DNA of 64,000 bases from Microplitis mediator (lineage: Eukaryota; Arthropoda; Insecta; Hymenoptera; Braconidae). Shown here piece after piece: positions 48,033 through 59,505 of the stretch. The notes beneath the pieces were generated by a model. The model was not told where the DNA came from. It saw only the letters and a list, made by a program, of their open reading frames with translations, and did not search any database. Positions within the stretch are counted from its first letter, which is position 1, and every line of letters starts with the position of its first letter. The position numbers and the translations under genes are program-made. The stretch covers positions 12,075,104 through 12,139,103 of the forward strand of contig NC_079976.1 of assembly GCF_029852145.1 (NCBI RefSeq). The letters run 5' to 3'.

Positions 48033-48348
48033 CGCCTGATACCAAAAAATCAATTAAGATTAATAAAAGTCATCATTTAAAAACTAAGTAAGTAATTAAA
48101 AAATTATTTCTTTTTTTAAAATAATTAGAAGAAAAATTAATTTCTTAAAATTCATTTTGTGCCAATAAATTAATTTTGTTTTTATTATTTTAAGACACAC
48201 AATGAAATACGTAAAATAATTAATTATGTAAAAATAAAAAAACTGTTTTTTCATACAAAAGAATAGTAAAATAATTGGAAAAAATCTTATTTATAAAGTA
48301 TTTCATGGTTGATATAATCGAAATTTAAGTGTCAGTGAATAAATAAGT
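48033..48348. other. AT-rich spacer before the last Polinton gene
   Basis: No gene or repeat seen. Confidence 0.5.
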
Positions 48349-48639
48349 TTATTTACAATATTTGCTTCCGTGAAATCGCTGATAAAGATGCTCTTCTTCG
48401 ACAGTGGTGGTGAGATTTTTTAATGTCTCTTCATTAGCAATTAATTGGTTGTTCGTCCTCGTAGAAAAGTAGACTATAAATTCATTATTGAGAGCAGCAA
48501 CCACTTTAGGCCCATAATGCGTTGGAATTATTTTTAATTCTATAATTTTGTAGATTTTGCCAACTTCTAATTCTTTAAATTTTCTGGTTGGCAAAATGTT
48601 CTCTGAATTACTAATCTCATTGAGTTTCTTCAAATCCAT
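48349..48639 (-). CDS. Small Polinton end-gene protein (96 aa), possibly OB-fold
   Basis: MDLKKLNEISNSENILPTRK... with ELEVGKIYKIIELKIIPTHYG and KVVAALNNEFIVYFSTR, an alternating pattern that suggests a small beta-barrel. I recall similar proteins near one end of insect Polintons and related elements; a single-strand DNA-binding role is a guess. An intron in the 5' leader is likely: donor GTAAGT at 48766 and acceptor TATAG ending at 48641, two bases before the ATG. Its frame is intact. It lies 190 bp inside the right inverted repeat, the mirror position of the small genes at 5776-6285. Confidence 0.6.
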   Translation of the reverse strand: MDLKKLNEISNSENILPTRKFKELEVGKIYKIIELKIIPTHYGPKVVAALNNEFIVYFSTRTNNQLIANEETLKNLTTTVEEEHLYQRFHGSKYCK

Positions 48640-48829
48640 CCTATAACAGATATTTCATTAATCAGTAAATTGAAAATAATTACTAAATTAAAAATAATAA
48701 TTAATACATTGATAAATATGAAAAATATTTATCAAAATATGCAAGTATAATAAGATTATGACTTACGTTTTTATAAAAAAAAAAAAATGAACACAATAAA
48801 TATTATAAAAAACTTTAGTATAAACTTTT

Positions 48830-49555
48830 TACAGACTGTTCACATGAATGTTTAAGCGTAGACTGAGTGCTGAGAGCTCAAGAGCTCAGAAATTATTCGT
48901 CTATCCCCGCCACAACTCGGAAACAGGCTCAAACTTGTCGGGTGACGCAATCGATGACGTCATCTAGTAAAAAAAATAGATGGCATCCTCGCCGCATGAT
49001 TCTCGAATGCACTTGTCCATACGTCAGTTTCAATATATAAGATCTGAAATAACTACACTTGTAAGTACACACACTAATACAACCTGTAGATGGTAGGCAG
49101 CTAGTGCCAGCTCTGGAGGTGATGCGAATTACTCAACCACTTTTAATCTGGTAGGCTGCCCATGACCCAATCTAGTTTGTAACAGATGCGTGTATGTTAC
49201 TTTTTTACACGATCACCATCGTACTTAACTTCAAAAAAGCATCCAAAAATAACCTAAAAAGCATGTTTTATTTGGTAAAATAGATCTTACCGACCACCAA
49301 CACAACCCACACGACAGCCAAACCAAGCTTACTGACGGGCAATATCAATACAGACGATAAAACAGTGCTTACCAACTACCAAATCAGAGCTTACCGACTG
49401 CCAACCCGAGAATCGTCGGTAAAACAGGCCTTATCGACCGCCGGTTTATCTAACAGCGTCGGCCGCTTACCCTCCGTCGGTAACTTAGCACGGACTAGAA
49501 CCCACAATCTGTTTTATCGGGGGGGGGGGGGGTGAACTCCCCCTGATCAACTACT
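48830..49555. repeat. Polinton right terminal inverted repeat
   Basis: Inverted match to 4930-5760, ending CCCCCTGATCAACTACT with a poly-G run of about 13 at 49520-49533. Keeps the AGCTCTTGAGCTCTCAGC and TGACGTCA landmarks at its inner end, and the ACCGACTGCCAA-type short repeats. Confidence 0.85.
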
Positions 49556-49561
49556 CGTGTC

Positions 49562-50338
49562 CTTAAAAGCTTCCCGGTAGGGTCTTTTAGTTGTAATAAA
49601 CAGAGAATCTGTGGTAACTAAAGTTTTTGGAACATCAAGGTATTTCTGTAAAACTACACGCAATTTTGGATTTTTAACTTTGGGTAACATTAATGAAGGC
49701 TGACAAACTCCTGGTCTAAAGTTTTTATCGCATTGGAAATTTCAATTTCACAACCATTATTGGTTCTTTCAATGTTACATCGTTCAAGAAGACTAAAAGT
49801 CTATTTCCGATGGACAGTAACCAAAGTTAAAATCAATAGTAATGTAATTGGTAGCTGTTACAAAATTAAATTACTTAAAGGATACATTTTTCTTATCTAT
49901 TTAAAACTGGATGTAGACTATAAATACGATCATATGTAGGTTTAGATGGTCTCAATTGAAAAAACGCCCTTAAGTAACTGGCAGATTAAAGGACTCTTCC
50001 CAATAAAACCTCCGCATAAAAAAGATTAGATAAAAAAGCAGCGACTGATATGTATTTAACGAACTAAATAATAATCCTTCGTTGAACTTTTCCATCAATC
50101 ATTCCATAACCCATTGCTCGTCAGGGCTAAAAATATTGTACTCATTTTTATTGCAAAAAGAAACCCAATCCATTTTTGGCCACGACTTTTAAAAAGTTCG
50201 GGGATAATTTCCCTGCCAACTACGTTCATTTTTCGGTTAGAAGGTAACTTTTTCTGCTACAAGAATTAAGCAATAAATTATTAGAAGGTCGGAAAATGAT
50301 TGGAGGTTCTTTTAACAAGGATAACCGGAGAGGATATA
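49562..50338 (-). pseudogene. DIRS-like tyrosine recombinase, N-terminal part
   Basis: In several frames the minus strand gives NIERTNNGCEIKISNAIKT-like sequence, then KNPKLRVVLQKYLDVPK and TTDSLFITTKRPYREAFKDT ending at the Polinton boundary. These precede the HxxRHA box found at the other side of the Polinton (4695-4929). Frameshifts and stops are frequent. Confidence 0.7.
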
Positions 50339-50348
50339 AGCTCAACTG

Positions 50349-52583
50349 CACGGAGAAAAATGAAGGTGAATATTCCAAGAAATTTTATATGAAAATCCAT
50401 AAATTTTTATTATGCTAGCGGACTAAACTTGAAACCGTATGATATTCCAATATTTTATGTTATGCGTGTTGTTACTAATTGTATTGAAGCATAATAAAAT
50501 TTCGATTCGGCCGACAAAAATTTCTTTCTTGAACATAATACATTTCGTATTGAGCATAATAAAAATTATTAAGTATTTTATAGTTATAATAACTGACACG
50601 ACAAAAATTGAGTCGCTAGGATGCAATATTCACCGTCTTATGATAACAAAATGTACCACTAGCATAATAAAAATTGTTTTAATTATTTTGCTTATACGAT
50701 CAAAATTATTTAAAAAATTATTGAAAAAAATGATAATTTTCATTTTTGTTCTTTTACTCTTTAAATTAACTTTTATAAAAATTATATTACTAATCTAAAA
50801 AATGTATATAGACTCTTTGTAGAATTTATGATACTAACATAATAAATTTAACGAGACTTTTCTTTACTTTGTAAATTCAATATTGCATGAATCTTGAAAT
50901 TAGTTTTTGAAATATATTGTCAACTAATTACCAATACCAATGCTGCTAAAAAAATATAAAATTAATATAACATAAAAAATACAGTGTTTTGTGTTGATAT
51001 TCTTATATGTTTCTATCAATTATCTTTAATAGTCTTATATGTATATACAAAAACGTATAGTATAAATATTAAATGAAATTGATAGAAACATATGAGAATA
51101 TCAACACAAAACACTGTATTTTTTATTTTATATTAATTTTATATTTTTTTAGCAGCATTGGTATTGGTAGTTAGTTGACAATATATTTCAAAAATTAATT
51201 TTACGATTCGTACAATATTGAATTTACAGAGCAAAGAAAAGTCTCGTTAAAATTATTATATTATTATTATAAATTTTACAAAAAGTCTTATAACTACTCA
51301 TCTAACTTAATGAACATTTATAAGGATGATATAAAATAAATAAAAATACATCTAATTTTCCATAAAATTAAAATCCATGCGGTTTACATTTATTACACAC
51401 AATAATACATCAAATAGTTTTTTATTTAGCATAATAATATTAAAATCAATAAGAATAAAGATTTTCACAATCACACAACCCTATAAAACTCAACTGAATA
51501 ATTGACACTTGCTAAATAAAATGGATGCTTCTTGAATGAATTCCCGCGGAGTACTGATCAGAAAAATAACAAAATAAATCCGAACATTCAGAACAAAAGA
51601 TTATTTTGTTTAAACACCGTTGTAAAAATTACTCAAAGACAAACAAAAATTATTGTCAAAAAATTATAAATAACTGTATTTCAATGAAATTTTATTAAAT
51701 GGGTGTAAAGACTGTTATTAATTTTTTAAACTTTAATGATTTTCTATAAGTGTTGTTCCTCAACTGAGTAAATATCAGTTTAAATTTCACAAATTTTATT
51801 ATGCTGGCACGAGAAATTTTGCATTACTGATAAAGTAGAATTTCTACTGATCATATAATGAAACTTATCAACTGACAAAACTAAAAGTTTTGAAATTTTA
51901 AGAATTTTTATTATGCTAGCTTTAGAATTTTCAATTGAATCAATGTTCGAGAATTTATACCCAGTAAATAATAACAAAAATTGGAGTAAATATAAATATC
52001 ATGACAAAATCTGTAAATTTTGTTATTCTATTGTGGCAATTATTATTTTTAGTTCTTATTAATTCTTGTGTGATCAAAAATTATAAAATTTATATAATAT
52101 AAAACAAAAAAACCTTTTTTTCATAGAAAAAATTTTACACGGGAGTTTAAAATGTAACGAATTTATTTCGAATTTAATACTGTTTGAAATAATTATTTTT
52201 ATGCTGAATATAATTTTTGATACAAAATTATAAAAAATTTACAAATCCATAATTTAAAAACTATAATATATAACACATAATAATTTTTATTTACATTTTA
52301 ATTAATAGCAAACTCTTATCAAAACTTTTCTCTCAATTTATAAAATTTCAAGATTTATTTTGATACTACCTTCATAGCATAACTTATTTTATATTTGTTG
52401 GTTATTAAAAATCAAAGAGTTCAAAAATCATTAGGCTGCTCTATAATTTTTTTTGCGTACCTATTACTTTCTACTAATTTTTCATAAAAATTATCATAAT
52501 TTATGATTTTCTAAACAGATCTAGTAGAAATCGAAAATCAGACAGTATTTTTTCGTTTATATTGAGCTTCATTCCTCTCCGTG
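50349..52583. mobile_element. CACGGAG palindromic element (2,235 bp), copy 1
   Basis: Ends CACGGAGAAAAATGAAG and (inverted) CACGGAGAGGAATGAAG. The left arm near 50820-51010 and right arm near 51065-51260 form a near-perfect palindrome centred at about 51035. Flanked by TG on both sides (50347-48, 52584-85). The motif AGCATAATAAAAATT (or its complement) recurs at 50406, 50489, 50553, 50661, 51427, 51796 and 51905. ORFs are short and unconvincing. Copy 2, inverted, starts at 62508. Confidence 0.8.
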
Positions 52584-52960
52584 TGGTAGAGCACTCGGTG
52601 CGATACCGACATGGTCTGGGTTCGATTCCCAGTTCGGGATATCTATATTTTTCTCAATTTATCTATAAATTGTCTTATTGAGAAAGTTAATTGAAAGTTT
52701 AGGTTTCATTATATTTTAAAATTGGTGTATTACCGTACAATGGACGGGGTGGCTCAATAAGTTATAGTTTAAATTGAACGGAATATAGTATAGTACTGAA
52801 TAGCTCAACTGATAGAGCACTTGGCGCGATACTGACATGGTTTGGGTTCGATTCCCAGTTCGGGCTATCTATATTTTTCTCAATTCATCTATAAATTGTC
52901 TTATTGAGACGGTTAATTGTAAGTTTAGGTTTCACTATATTTTAAAATTGGTCGGCGCGA
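52584..52960 (+). repeat. tRNA-like tandem repeat
   Basis: Two units, each with AGCTCAACTG(G/A)TAGAGCAC (A-box), a GCGATAC(C/T)GACATGGT middle and GGGTTCGATTCCCAGTTCGGG (B-box). A shared tail TCTATATTTTTCTCAATT...TTAAAATTGG follows. The first unit is split by the CACGGAG element: its A-box 5' part lies at 50338-50348. A third partial copy of the middle is at 52952-52967. The acceptor arms pair poorly, so these are SINE-like or decayed tRNA copies, not functional tRNA genes. Confidence 0.65.
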
Positions 52961-53750
52961 TACTAACATGAGTACACCACTTTGAAACTACAACAATACC
53001 ACAGGTTTGGTCCGTTTGAAATTTTCTAGGAGTTTTTAAAAACAAAGAAAGAGAAAGAAACGCGTAAAAATAAAAAATTTTCCACTTAATAGTAAATGCA
53101 TCAATACAGAACACATTTGAATCTCTGTGCCAGGAGAAATAATTTTCGCACTTCCTATTTTCAATAGACGCAAACAAATTGACCTGAGGCTAACCAAAAT
53201 TGAAAATAATTTGTTTAAAAGCCCAAGGAGCTAATTCCCACTTTGTATCGATATTATTACTTCCGGAAGCTGTATCAGCAATAATATTTTCTGGGAAGGA
53301 ATGTACGTGGCGAATAACCAAAGATTACGCTCGTCACACCATAACGAAATCTTACACGTAATATTATTTAAATTTTGGTACTGAGTACTACCCTTCTTAT
53401 TAATATACGCAATTGCAGTCAAATTATCAATCTTCAGGAGAATCTCACGGTTTGATAAATTATTTGCGAATGACTGTAAACCCTTAAAAGCAGCGATTAA
53501 TTCTAAACAATTAATATGCAAAGCTTTCTCTTCAGAAATCCATTGTCGCCAAATACGACTTTAGCATCACACGATGCACCGCAGCCAATCAGGGAAACAT
53601 CAGAAAAAATTGTTATTTGATAATTATACTGACGAATCGAATTATTTACAGTCCAAATGTTATTTTCCTACCAGAGGAATTCTTCGTCCAAGTATTGACA
53701 CAAATGCATAACCGCGTCGTAATCGTCATGAAAATTAGGCAAGGATAAAT
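52935..53750 (-). pseudogene. DIRS-like RNase H region
   Basis: Minus strand: FSDVSLIGCGAS near 53590, then HINCLELIAAFKGLQSFA (53470-53520), KIDNLTAIAYINKKGS, LWLFATYIPSQK, and further down DLFASIENRKCENYFSW with CIDAFTIKWKIFYFYAF and GIVVVSKW. These are the successive conserved blocks of the RNase H and following domain in DIRS/PAT retrotransposons. Multiple frameshifts. Together with the recombinase parts it shows one DIRS element, minus-oriented, across the Polinton. Confidence 0.8.
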
Positions 53751-53761
53751 ATTTTTGATGT

Positions 53762-54428
53762 TGTTACGTTTTGGGAATTACCCCATATTAATTAAAAATA
53801 AAAATAATTATTAATTATTAAATTTAATCCAGGTTTGACCTCATTGGCGTATCGATAGACCCCCGGTGGGCCCTGGTCGTCGATGATTTTATTAATTATT
53901 AATTTTTAATTATTTTTCGCGATTTAAAATATTTTTGATGCTGGTTCCAACTCCATATAATTATTACAACAGCAGATAGATGGTAGGAAACCCGAACGGC
54001 GGATAAGCGCTCGTCCCTGGGTGATAATAATGTTATGGACAGGCCATGGTGTAGGTGAAAATATTGGGGGTGCCAATCGGCACCCCAAAATAAGGAGTTA
54101 ATTGATTTAGATTTAATTGTGTCTTATTTTATTAATTATGGCTTGAGGGCAGAGATTCGAGCTCCATGAGCTTTCTCTTAAGACTAACTATTTAGTTATT
54201 ACAAAAATATAACAAAGCCAACAGAGTTGACAAAATGTTGACGCTGCATCTCTGGTTCCTTATGAGAGAATCGTCGTGGCCTGGGTCTCATGCATCGTCA
54301 TCTGTTTTGACTACCCACGAGCCACGGCGACTCTCTTATCGTATCCGATTTCCGTTACATTGCGTAAAATTAATTTAATAAAAATAATTAATATAATTTA
54401 ATCAATAAAATATTTCGGGAACGTAACA
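53762..54428. mobile_element. Solo LTR (667 bp) with ATGT duplication
   Basis: TGTTACGTTTTGGG...GGAACGTAACA, flanked by ATGT (53758-61 and 54429-32). It interrupts the DIRS-like coding region. A 4-bp duplication and TGTTAC...GTAACA ends fit a Gypsy-type LTR left by recombination. No internal coding part. Confidence 0.8.
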
Positions 54429-54432
54429 ATGT

Positions 54433-54685
54433 TCAAATAATTTTGAATGAGATCAACTATATGGGAGCAATTACTTAGGATAAATTCACAGTCTTTTCCT
54501 TTTACTACTGGTTCTTAGCAAAAATATTTCTTTTAACAAAATACATTAAAATAATTAGATATTCCTTTTTATAATAATGCAGTTCCGCTTTAGGAAATTA
54601 TTGGAAATTAGAAAAAATTGAGATTATATTAATTTTCCTCTTGAAATAATTGAAATGACAGTTTTCTTGAAGTAATATCTTTAAC
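54433..54685 (-). pseudogene. Probable upstream DIRS coding remnant
   Basis: Minus-strand frames continue from the RNase H region (DLIQNYLN near 54450), heavily decayed. Reverse-transcriptase motifs are not recognisable. Low support. Confidence 0.3.
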
Positions 54686-54960
54686 TTCCCGCTTAGAAAA
54701 TCGAAAATTTTCCAAAATTCGGGAAGTTATTGGTTTTGGTCCGATTTTCGAAAATCGAATTTCTATCAAATCTTGACGTTTTGAGGCTCTAGGAAGCTAT
54801 CCTGACGAATTTCAAGATGATGTCCGAGTGTATGTATGTGTGTATGTACGCACGTACGTATGTAAATATTCTGTAACTTTTGAACGGATGGACCGATTTT
54901 GATCGTCAAGGTGGTATTCGACGCGGCTTGTTAAATGATATAAGCTTTAAAAATTAGAGC
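54686..54960. repeat. AACTTCCCGC repeat fragment, copy 4
   Basis: TAACTTCCCGCTTAGAAAATCG, a TTCGGGAAGTTATTGGTTT copy, short TATG/ACGT repeats, then GAACGGATGGACCGATTTTG and TCGACGCGGCTTG. Corresponds to one end of the family; the GAGCTC end is missing. Confidence 0.55.
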
Positions 54961-56160
54961 TTAATCTAGTGATGGCCATTTGAGACCAAGACCAACAGTC
55001 AAGAAGTCTTGGTATTGGTCTTGGACGCATTCGATTATATTTTAAATTTTATTTAATTTATTATAGAAATGACAATTGCACTATTTTCTTGATATTGGAG
55101 ATTTACGATCAGTATTGGTATTATTTAATTAAGTCTTGGTCTTGGTTTGGTATTGGTCATGGTCTTCATCTTGACTACAGTATTTGATTTTAATTCATTA
55201 CTTAAGCTCAATATTATTACGAATCCCCCACTATTGGTATTTTTTCCGAAAACTAACTCCGAGGGGGGTTTCAGTGAGGTCAAAAATTAATATACTCGTG
55301 TTTTTGCACTGTTTAGCGTATAGTTTTAAATGTAGGCACAAATATTCCCGACAATCTTACGAATCCTCCGCCATCGGTATTTCTTCCAAAAATCAACTTC
55401 GAGGAAGGTTTTACTGCAGTGCAAGATTAAAGTACTGGCGTTTTGACATAACGATACTTACAGACGCAAACTTAGGCGTTAGTATTTGCAACAATCTTAC
55501 AAATCTCCCACGATCTGTAATATTTTTTTCGAAGACTTCGAAAGAAGTACCAGTAGAGTGAACAATTAAAATACTAGTGTTTTTTTATTATTTGGCTTAC
55601 AGACTTGTTCTTTGGCATTAATTTTATGAACAATCTTACGAATTTCTAACCACCGGCATTTTTTTTTCGAAAACTGACTTAAATAATAAAAAACAAGAGT
55701 GTTTGAATCTGGATTCGACTGAAACCTCTCTCGGAGTTGATTTCTAAAAAAAAAACAGATAGTGGGAGATTTCTAAGAATTTTGGGAACATTAATGTCGA
55801 AGTTCACGCCTGTAAGTCTCATTATGTCATAACGCAAGTATTTCAATCTTTTACCCTAGTAAAACCCCCTCGGATTTGGTTTTCGGAAAAAATAACGATG
55901 GTGGGGGATTCGTTAGATTGTTGGGAATATTTGTGTAAAATTTCGGTTATGTAAGCTGGATATTGCAGAAACGGGAGTATTTCTATCGTTTAACCCATCA
56001 GAATCAGCCTCGGAGTTAGTTTTCAAAAAAAAAAACGATGGTCGGGGATTTCTAAGATTGAATGGAATATTTGTGCCAAAGACACAGTCGCTAAGCCGGA
56101 TAATGAAAAAACGGCGGTACTTCTTATATTTCACCCATTTAAATCATAGTTTAACCCAAA
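54961..56160. repeat. Inverted array of 120-bp-scale repeats
   Basis: From 55200 to 55680, units repeat ATCTTACGAATCCTCC...GGTATTT...TTCGAAAACTAACTCCGAGG in one direction. From 55690 to 56150 they run in the opposite direction. The centre is near 55690. Before that, 54965-55180 is rich in TTGGTCTTGG words. Looks like a foldback element with internal tandem repeats. Frames within are not genes. Confidence 0.6.
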
Positions 56161-56204
56161 AAAAAGTTTTCGCGAAAGAAAAAAAATTCTAAGTCGATTA
56201 CAGA

Positions 56205-58044
56205 CCTAGCTTATTAAAAAATTCGATATCCCATTTAAATAACAAGGAAAAATTTTTTTTAAACTCTGAGTATTTTTAAATCCTTTACAGATCAATAGAT
56301 CGAATAGTCTAATATAAAATTTGTAGAAAATTAAACGTTATACAAAAAAAATCTCTTATGATTTTTTAATGAATCCATGTGTTCAAAAGTTATTGGAGCT
56401 CGATGTCAAGTTATAGTAAATTTCGAGATATTTTATTATTCGTTGAATCTATGAGACTTATCACAAAATGTCATAAAATCTTCTTTGTCGACAATTTTAT
56501 TCCGTACACATTATTTTAAGTAAATTTTTTTCAAATTCCGAATCATTTTCTAGTTATTTTCATTTTAATGTCAAGCTTTTGAAAAATCGTGCTCTGATTG
56601 ATTTTAAAAGCTTCACATTAAAATAGAAATTACTAGAAAATTGTACGAAATCCGAAAAAACTTGTTATATCCGGCTTGCTGTATATTTAAAGGGGCCTCT
56701 TTGCCACGCTCGCTGCAAAGTGCAGCGTTAACAATTTTGGGGATAGCAACTCCGGCCAAGTCCTCGTTGCATGTCGTCAACGATTTCTCCAATCAGGGAA
56801 TTACACTTGACTGTATTCGAAATTCATCCAATTATATATTCTAAATTATTCCCTCTAGAACCGCGAACCAACCGTGATAAAAACAACGAACACCAAGGTG
56901 CGGCAGCCTATGACGCTTGAGAAGTTAATGTATCTTCCTTGCTGGCCCGCGTGAGTTCTAATCCGTGTTACGTTTAGGCAACCCTCTTTTCTATTTTCTA
57001 TTTCTCTTAAAACCAATTAGTTCATATCCGTTAAATAAAATCTAAACAGTCAAGTATACTATAAAATCTCACGGGAAGATTGTCTCGATATTGCACTCGA
57101 GGAGGCGTGGCAAGTTGCTTGTTACCGTTAAAGTTCTATTCAAAATTGTCTCTTTTTAAATTATATTTTCTTTTCCGAAAATCACCACACAGGAAGTACC
57201 ACTCGCGTAAACACGAGGAGGCGTGGGTGATTTTTATAATAATTGTTAAGTGATCAACAGCGATTCTCGTCCGAGTGAATTGCTGGAGTCGGGGATTCAT
57301 ACCGAACTCATATGAGCTAAAGACTCAACAAATTCAAAGTGTAAAACCTGTAAGTTTAAGTTCTAATAGTTAAGTGAAATCTTCAGAGATTTAAGTGAAA
57401 GAAAAGAACCTTAGTGTTAAGAACAATTTAACATCCTGTGAACTGAGTACGGCGAGCCCATAGGGCAAATTTTGAATAAACATTCATCATTTGGGGAAAA
57501 CCTGCATATTAGATTATTTCTAATATTAAGAACCGCATCCCTTCTTCTTGAACCAAATCATCTTTCGATCAGGAACCAACAGAAGCCGTATCTAGGAGTT
57601 GCAGTCTAAAGGCTACAAAGACCAACTTACAAGTAAGCAGCGAACACCGAAAGGTAGGGGAAGTTACCAAATTCTTCAATTTATTGCATCCAAATTCTGC
57701 ATCGATACACAAAGAGGCCCCTGCGGTCTATATCGTTCGAGTTCTCACAATAAAAATAAAACCTAGAGCTAATCCTCTAGGAAAATCGCCCTGTTTGCCC
57801 GATGCCTTCCACTTGAGGTCCACGCGACCATTTCCAATAATTAATTATTATTAGTTAATTAAATCCGGACATAACAACTTTATACAAGATGATTTGTAGA
57901 AAATGAAATTGTCTACAAGAAAGATCACACGACATTTCATGATAAGTCTGATTGTTTAGCCAGCAACGTAAAAAGATTTCGGGATTTACTATATAACATG
58001 AATTTGAGCTCCAAAAACTTTTAAACAGATGGATTAATCAAAAA
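56205..58044. mobile_element. Foldback element related to 25445-26272, split by an LTR
   Basis: 56205-56660 and 57877-58044 match the two arms of the foldback in intron 4 of the accessory gene (CATTTAAATAACA, TATCACAAAATGTCATA, ACAGATGGATTAATCAAAAA). They are separated by the LTR-like segment and cut again at 58045 by a CCCGATG element. Confidence 0.7.
56663..57876. mobile_element. Solo LTR-like segment (TGTTATATCCGG...CCGGACATAACA)
   Basis: Bounded TG...CA with 12-bp inverted ends, internal TATATTTAAAGGGG (TATA-like, 56686) and several AATAAA near its end. GC content is higher than in the neighbourhood. Flanks AACT/ACTT share only three aligned bases, so the duplication is unclear. Same end type as 279-1539. 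Confidence 0.65.
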
Positions 58045-58191
58045 CCCGATGAAAAAAGATTTTATACAATTATATATAGACTATATATAATTGGATAGAA
58101 AAAATGGCCCGATCCAATTGTATACAATTTGTATAGAAATTGTATACAATTCTATATAATTATATACAATTCTATATATAGCAATTATAAA

Positions 58192-58192
<1 letters not shown>

Positions 58193-58256
<64 letters not shown>

Positions 58257-58403
58257 ACCTGATTAATAGAAACGATTCGAAACGATTTGCAATGTTAAAT
58301 GCTTATAAGAAGGGCGAATTAAAAAGTATTCAAAGTATTCAAAAGCATTAAAAAGTATTAAAAACTTTTTTTTCTAATCGTTTCAATCGTTTGTTTTAAT
58401 AAG

Positions 58404-58468
<65 letters not shown>
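58193..58468. repeat. Two (TA)n microsatellites
   Basis: Pure TA at about 58193-58250 and 58404-58468, separated by AAAAAGTATTCAAAGT-type short repeats. The second abuts the start of the LTR at 58469. Confidence 0.9.
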
Positions 58469-58471
<3 letters not shown>

Positions 58472-59495
58472 AACGGGTTTTTCACCACCGGGGATCTACC
58501 GGAGTGAAGTCCGAATACACTTACGATTTTTGGCAACCTTGTTCAATTATTATCAAGTCTGGCGCCAGGTGAGTTTATAATCACCAAATAAACAATTATC
58601 GAAATGTCGGCTCAGGGTGGCGAATCGGGGAAAGGTCGGGCACTTAAGATTACGATAGATAATTAATCAGAATTAACACAAAATAATTAGTCGTATATTA
58701 CACACAAGTAATTGATCGGTATCACAAAAATAATCGGTTACAACAAAATATAAATGCCGTTGTCGGCTTGACTCGATATAAACGAAATTAAAATTGCTCG
58801 TAGAATAATATGTGATCAAAACACGATGTCAGTTCGGTTGTCGAAATAAAATAAATTTATTTTATTTTTCACGAAGAATACTTGACGAATGATGTCAGAG
58901 TATCGTAAACGTAAGACTTGACTGCGGTACGAATGAGACACGGATAATCCGTAATTCTCAGAATTGCTCGATGAAATAAAATAAAATATAAAATAATATT
59001 TTATTTCGGGAACGCGTTCAATTTCACTTGCACACAGTTATTACGCGAAATTAATTATTTTCTTAATTAATTATTATTGCACTTCACTCGTTTATTAACA
59101 AATCGGTTGTGCACTTTGTTCAGTTTCGGGCCGAGGCTTCGGCTTGTTCACTTGTTCACTTAATCGGTTATTGTCGGTCGAAATTATTGGTCGCGATTAA
59201 TTGTTCGTTGATCAAACTCGGATTGATCTTACATGTCGTAATGCAACTCGATCATACGTCGGAATCGAAATTGTTCGTTTAGTCGAGTCGAATTGTTCAA
59301 ATAAAAATAAACGTGGCCGTTCAGTCCGGCGTCTATCCTGGATCTCTCTTTTCAATACATGCGTCGAGTCGATTGCTCGGTCAAAGTCGGAATTTTTCAC
59401 CATAGGTGTCACCAGACTTGGCTCACCGGGTAACGATTCATTATCTTCAAATAATTTAAAACCTCGGGTCGATGTCGAATTTTCCTCATGTTACA
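58469..59495. mobile_element. Solo LTR-like segment (TGTAACGGG...ATGTTACA)
   Basis: Starts TGTAACGGGTTTTTCACC and ends CTCATGTTACA, flanked by ATAT and AAAT. GC-richer than its surroundings. Contains TGGCGCCAGGTG at 58559. No internal coding part remains. Short frames on both strands near 59200-59575 are not supported as genes. Confidence 0.55.
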
Positions 59496-59505
59496 AAATA
59501 TATAT

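Noticed and set aside
52584..52870. Functional tRNA genes
   Set aside because: A- and B-boxes are present, but the acceptor and anticodon stems pair poorly and the loop lacks a T before a usable anticodon; better seen as SINE-like copies.
56641..57900. Full LTR retrotransposon
   Set aside because: Only one TG...CA bounded segment with no internal gag/pol and no second LTR; a solo LTR fits better.
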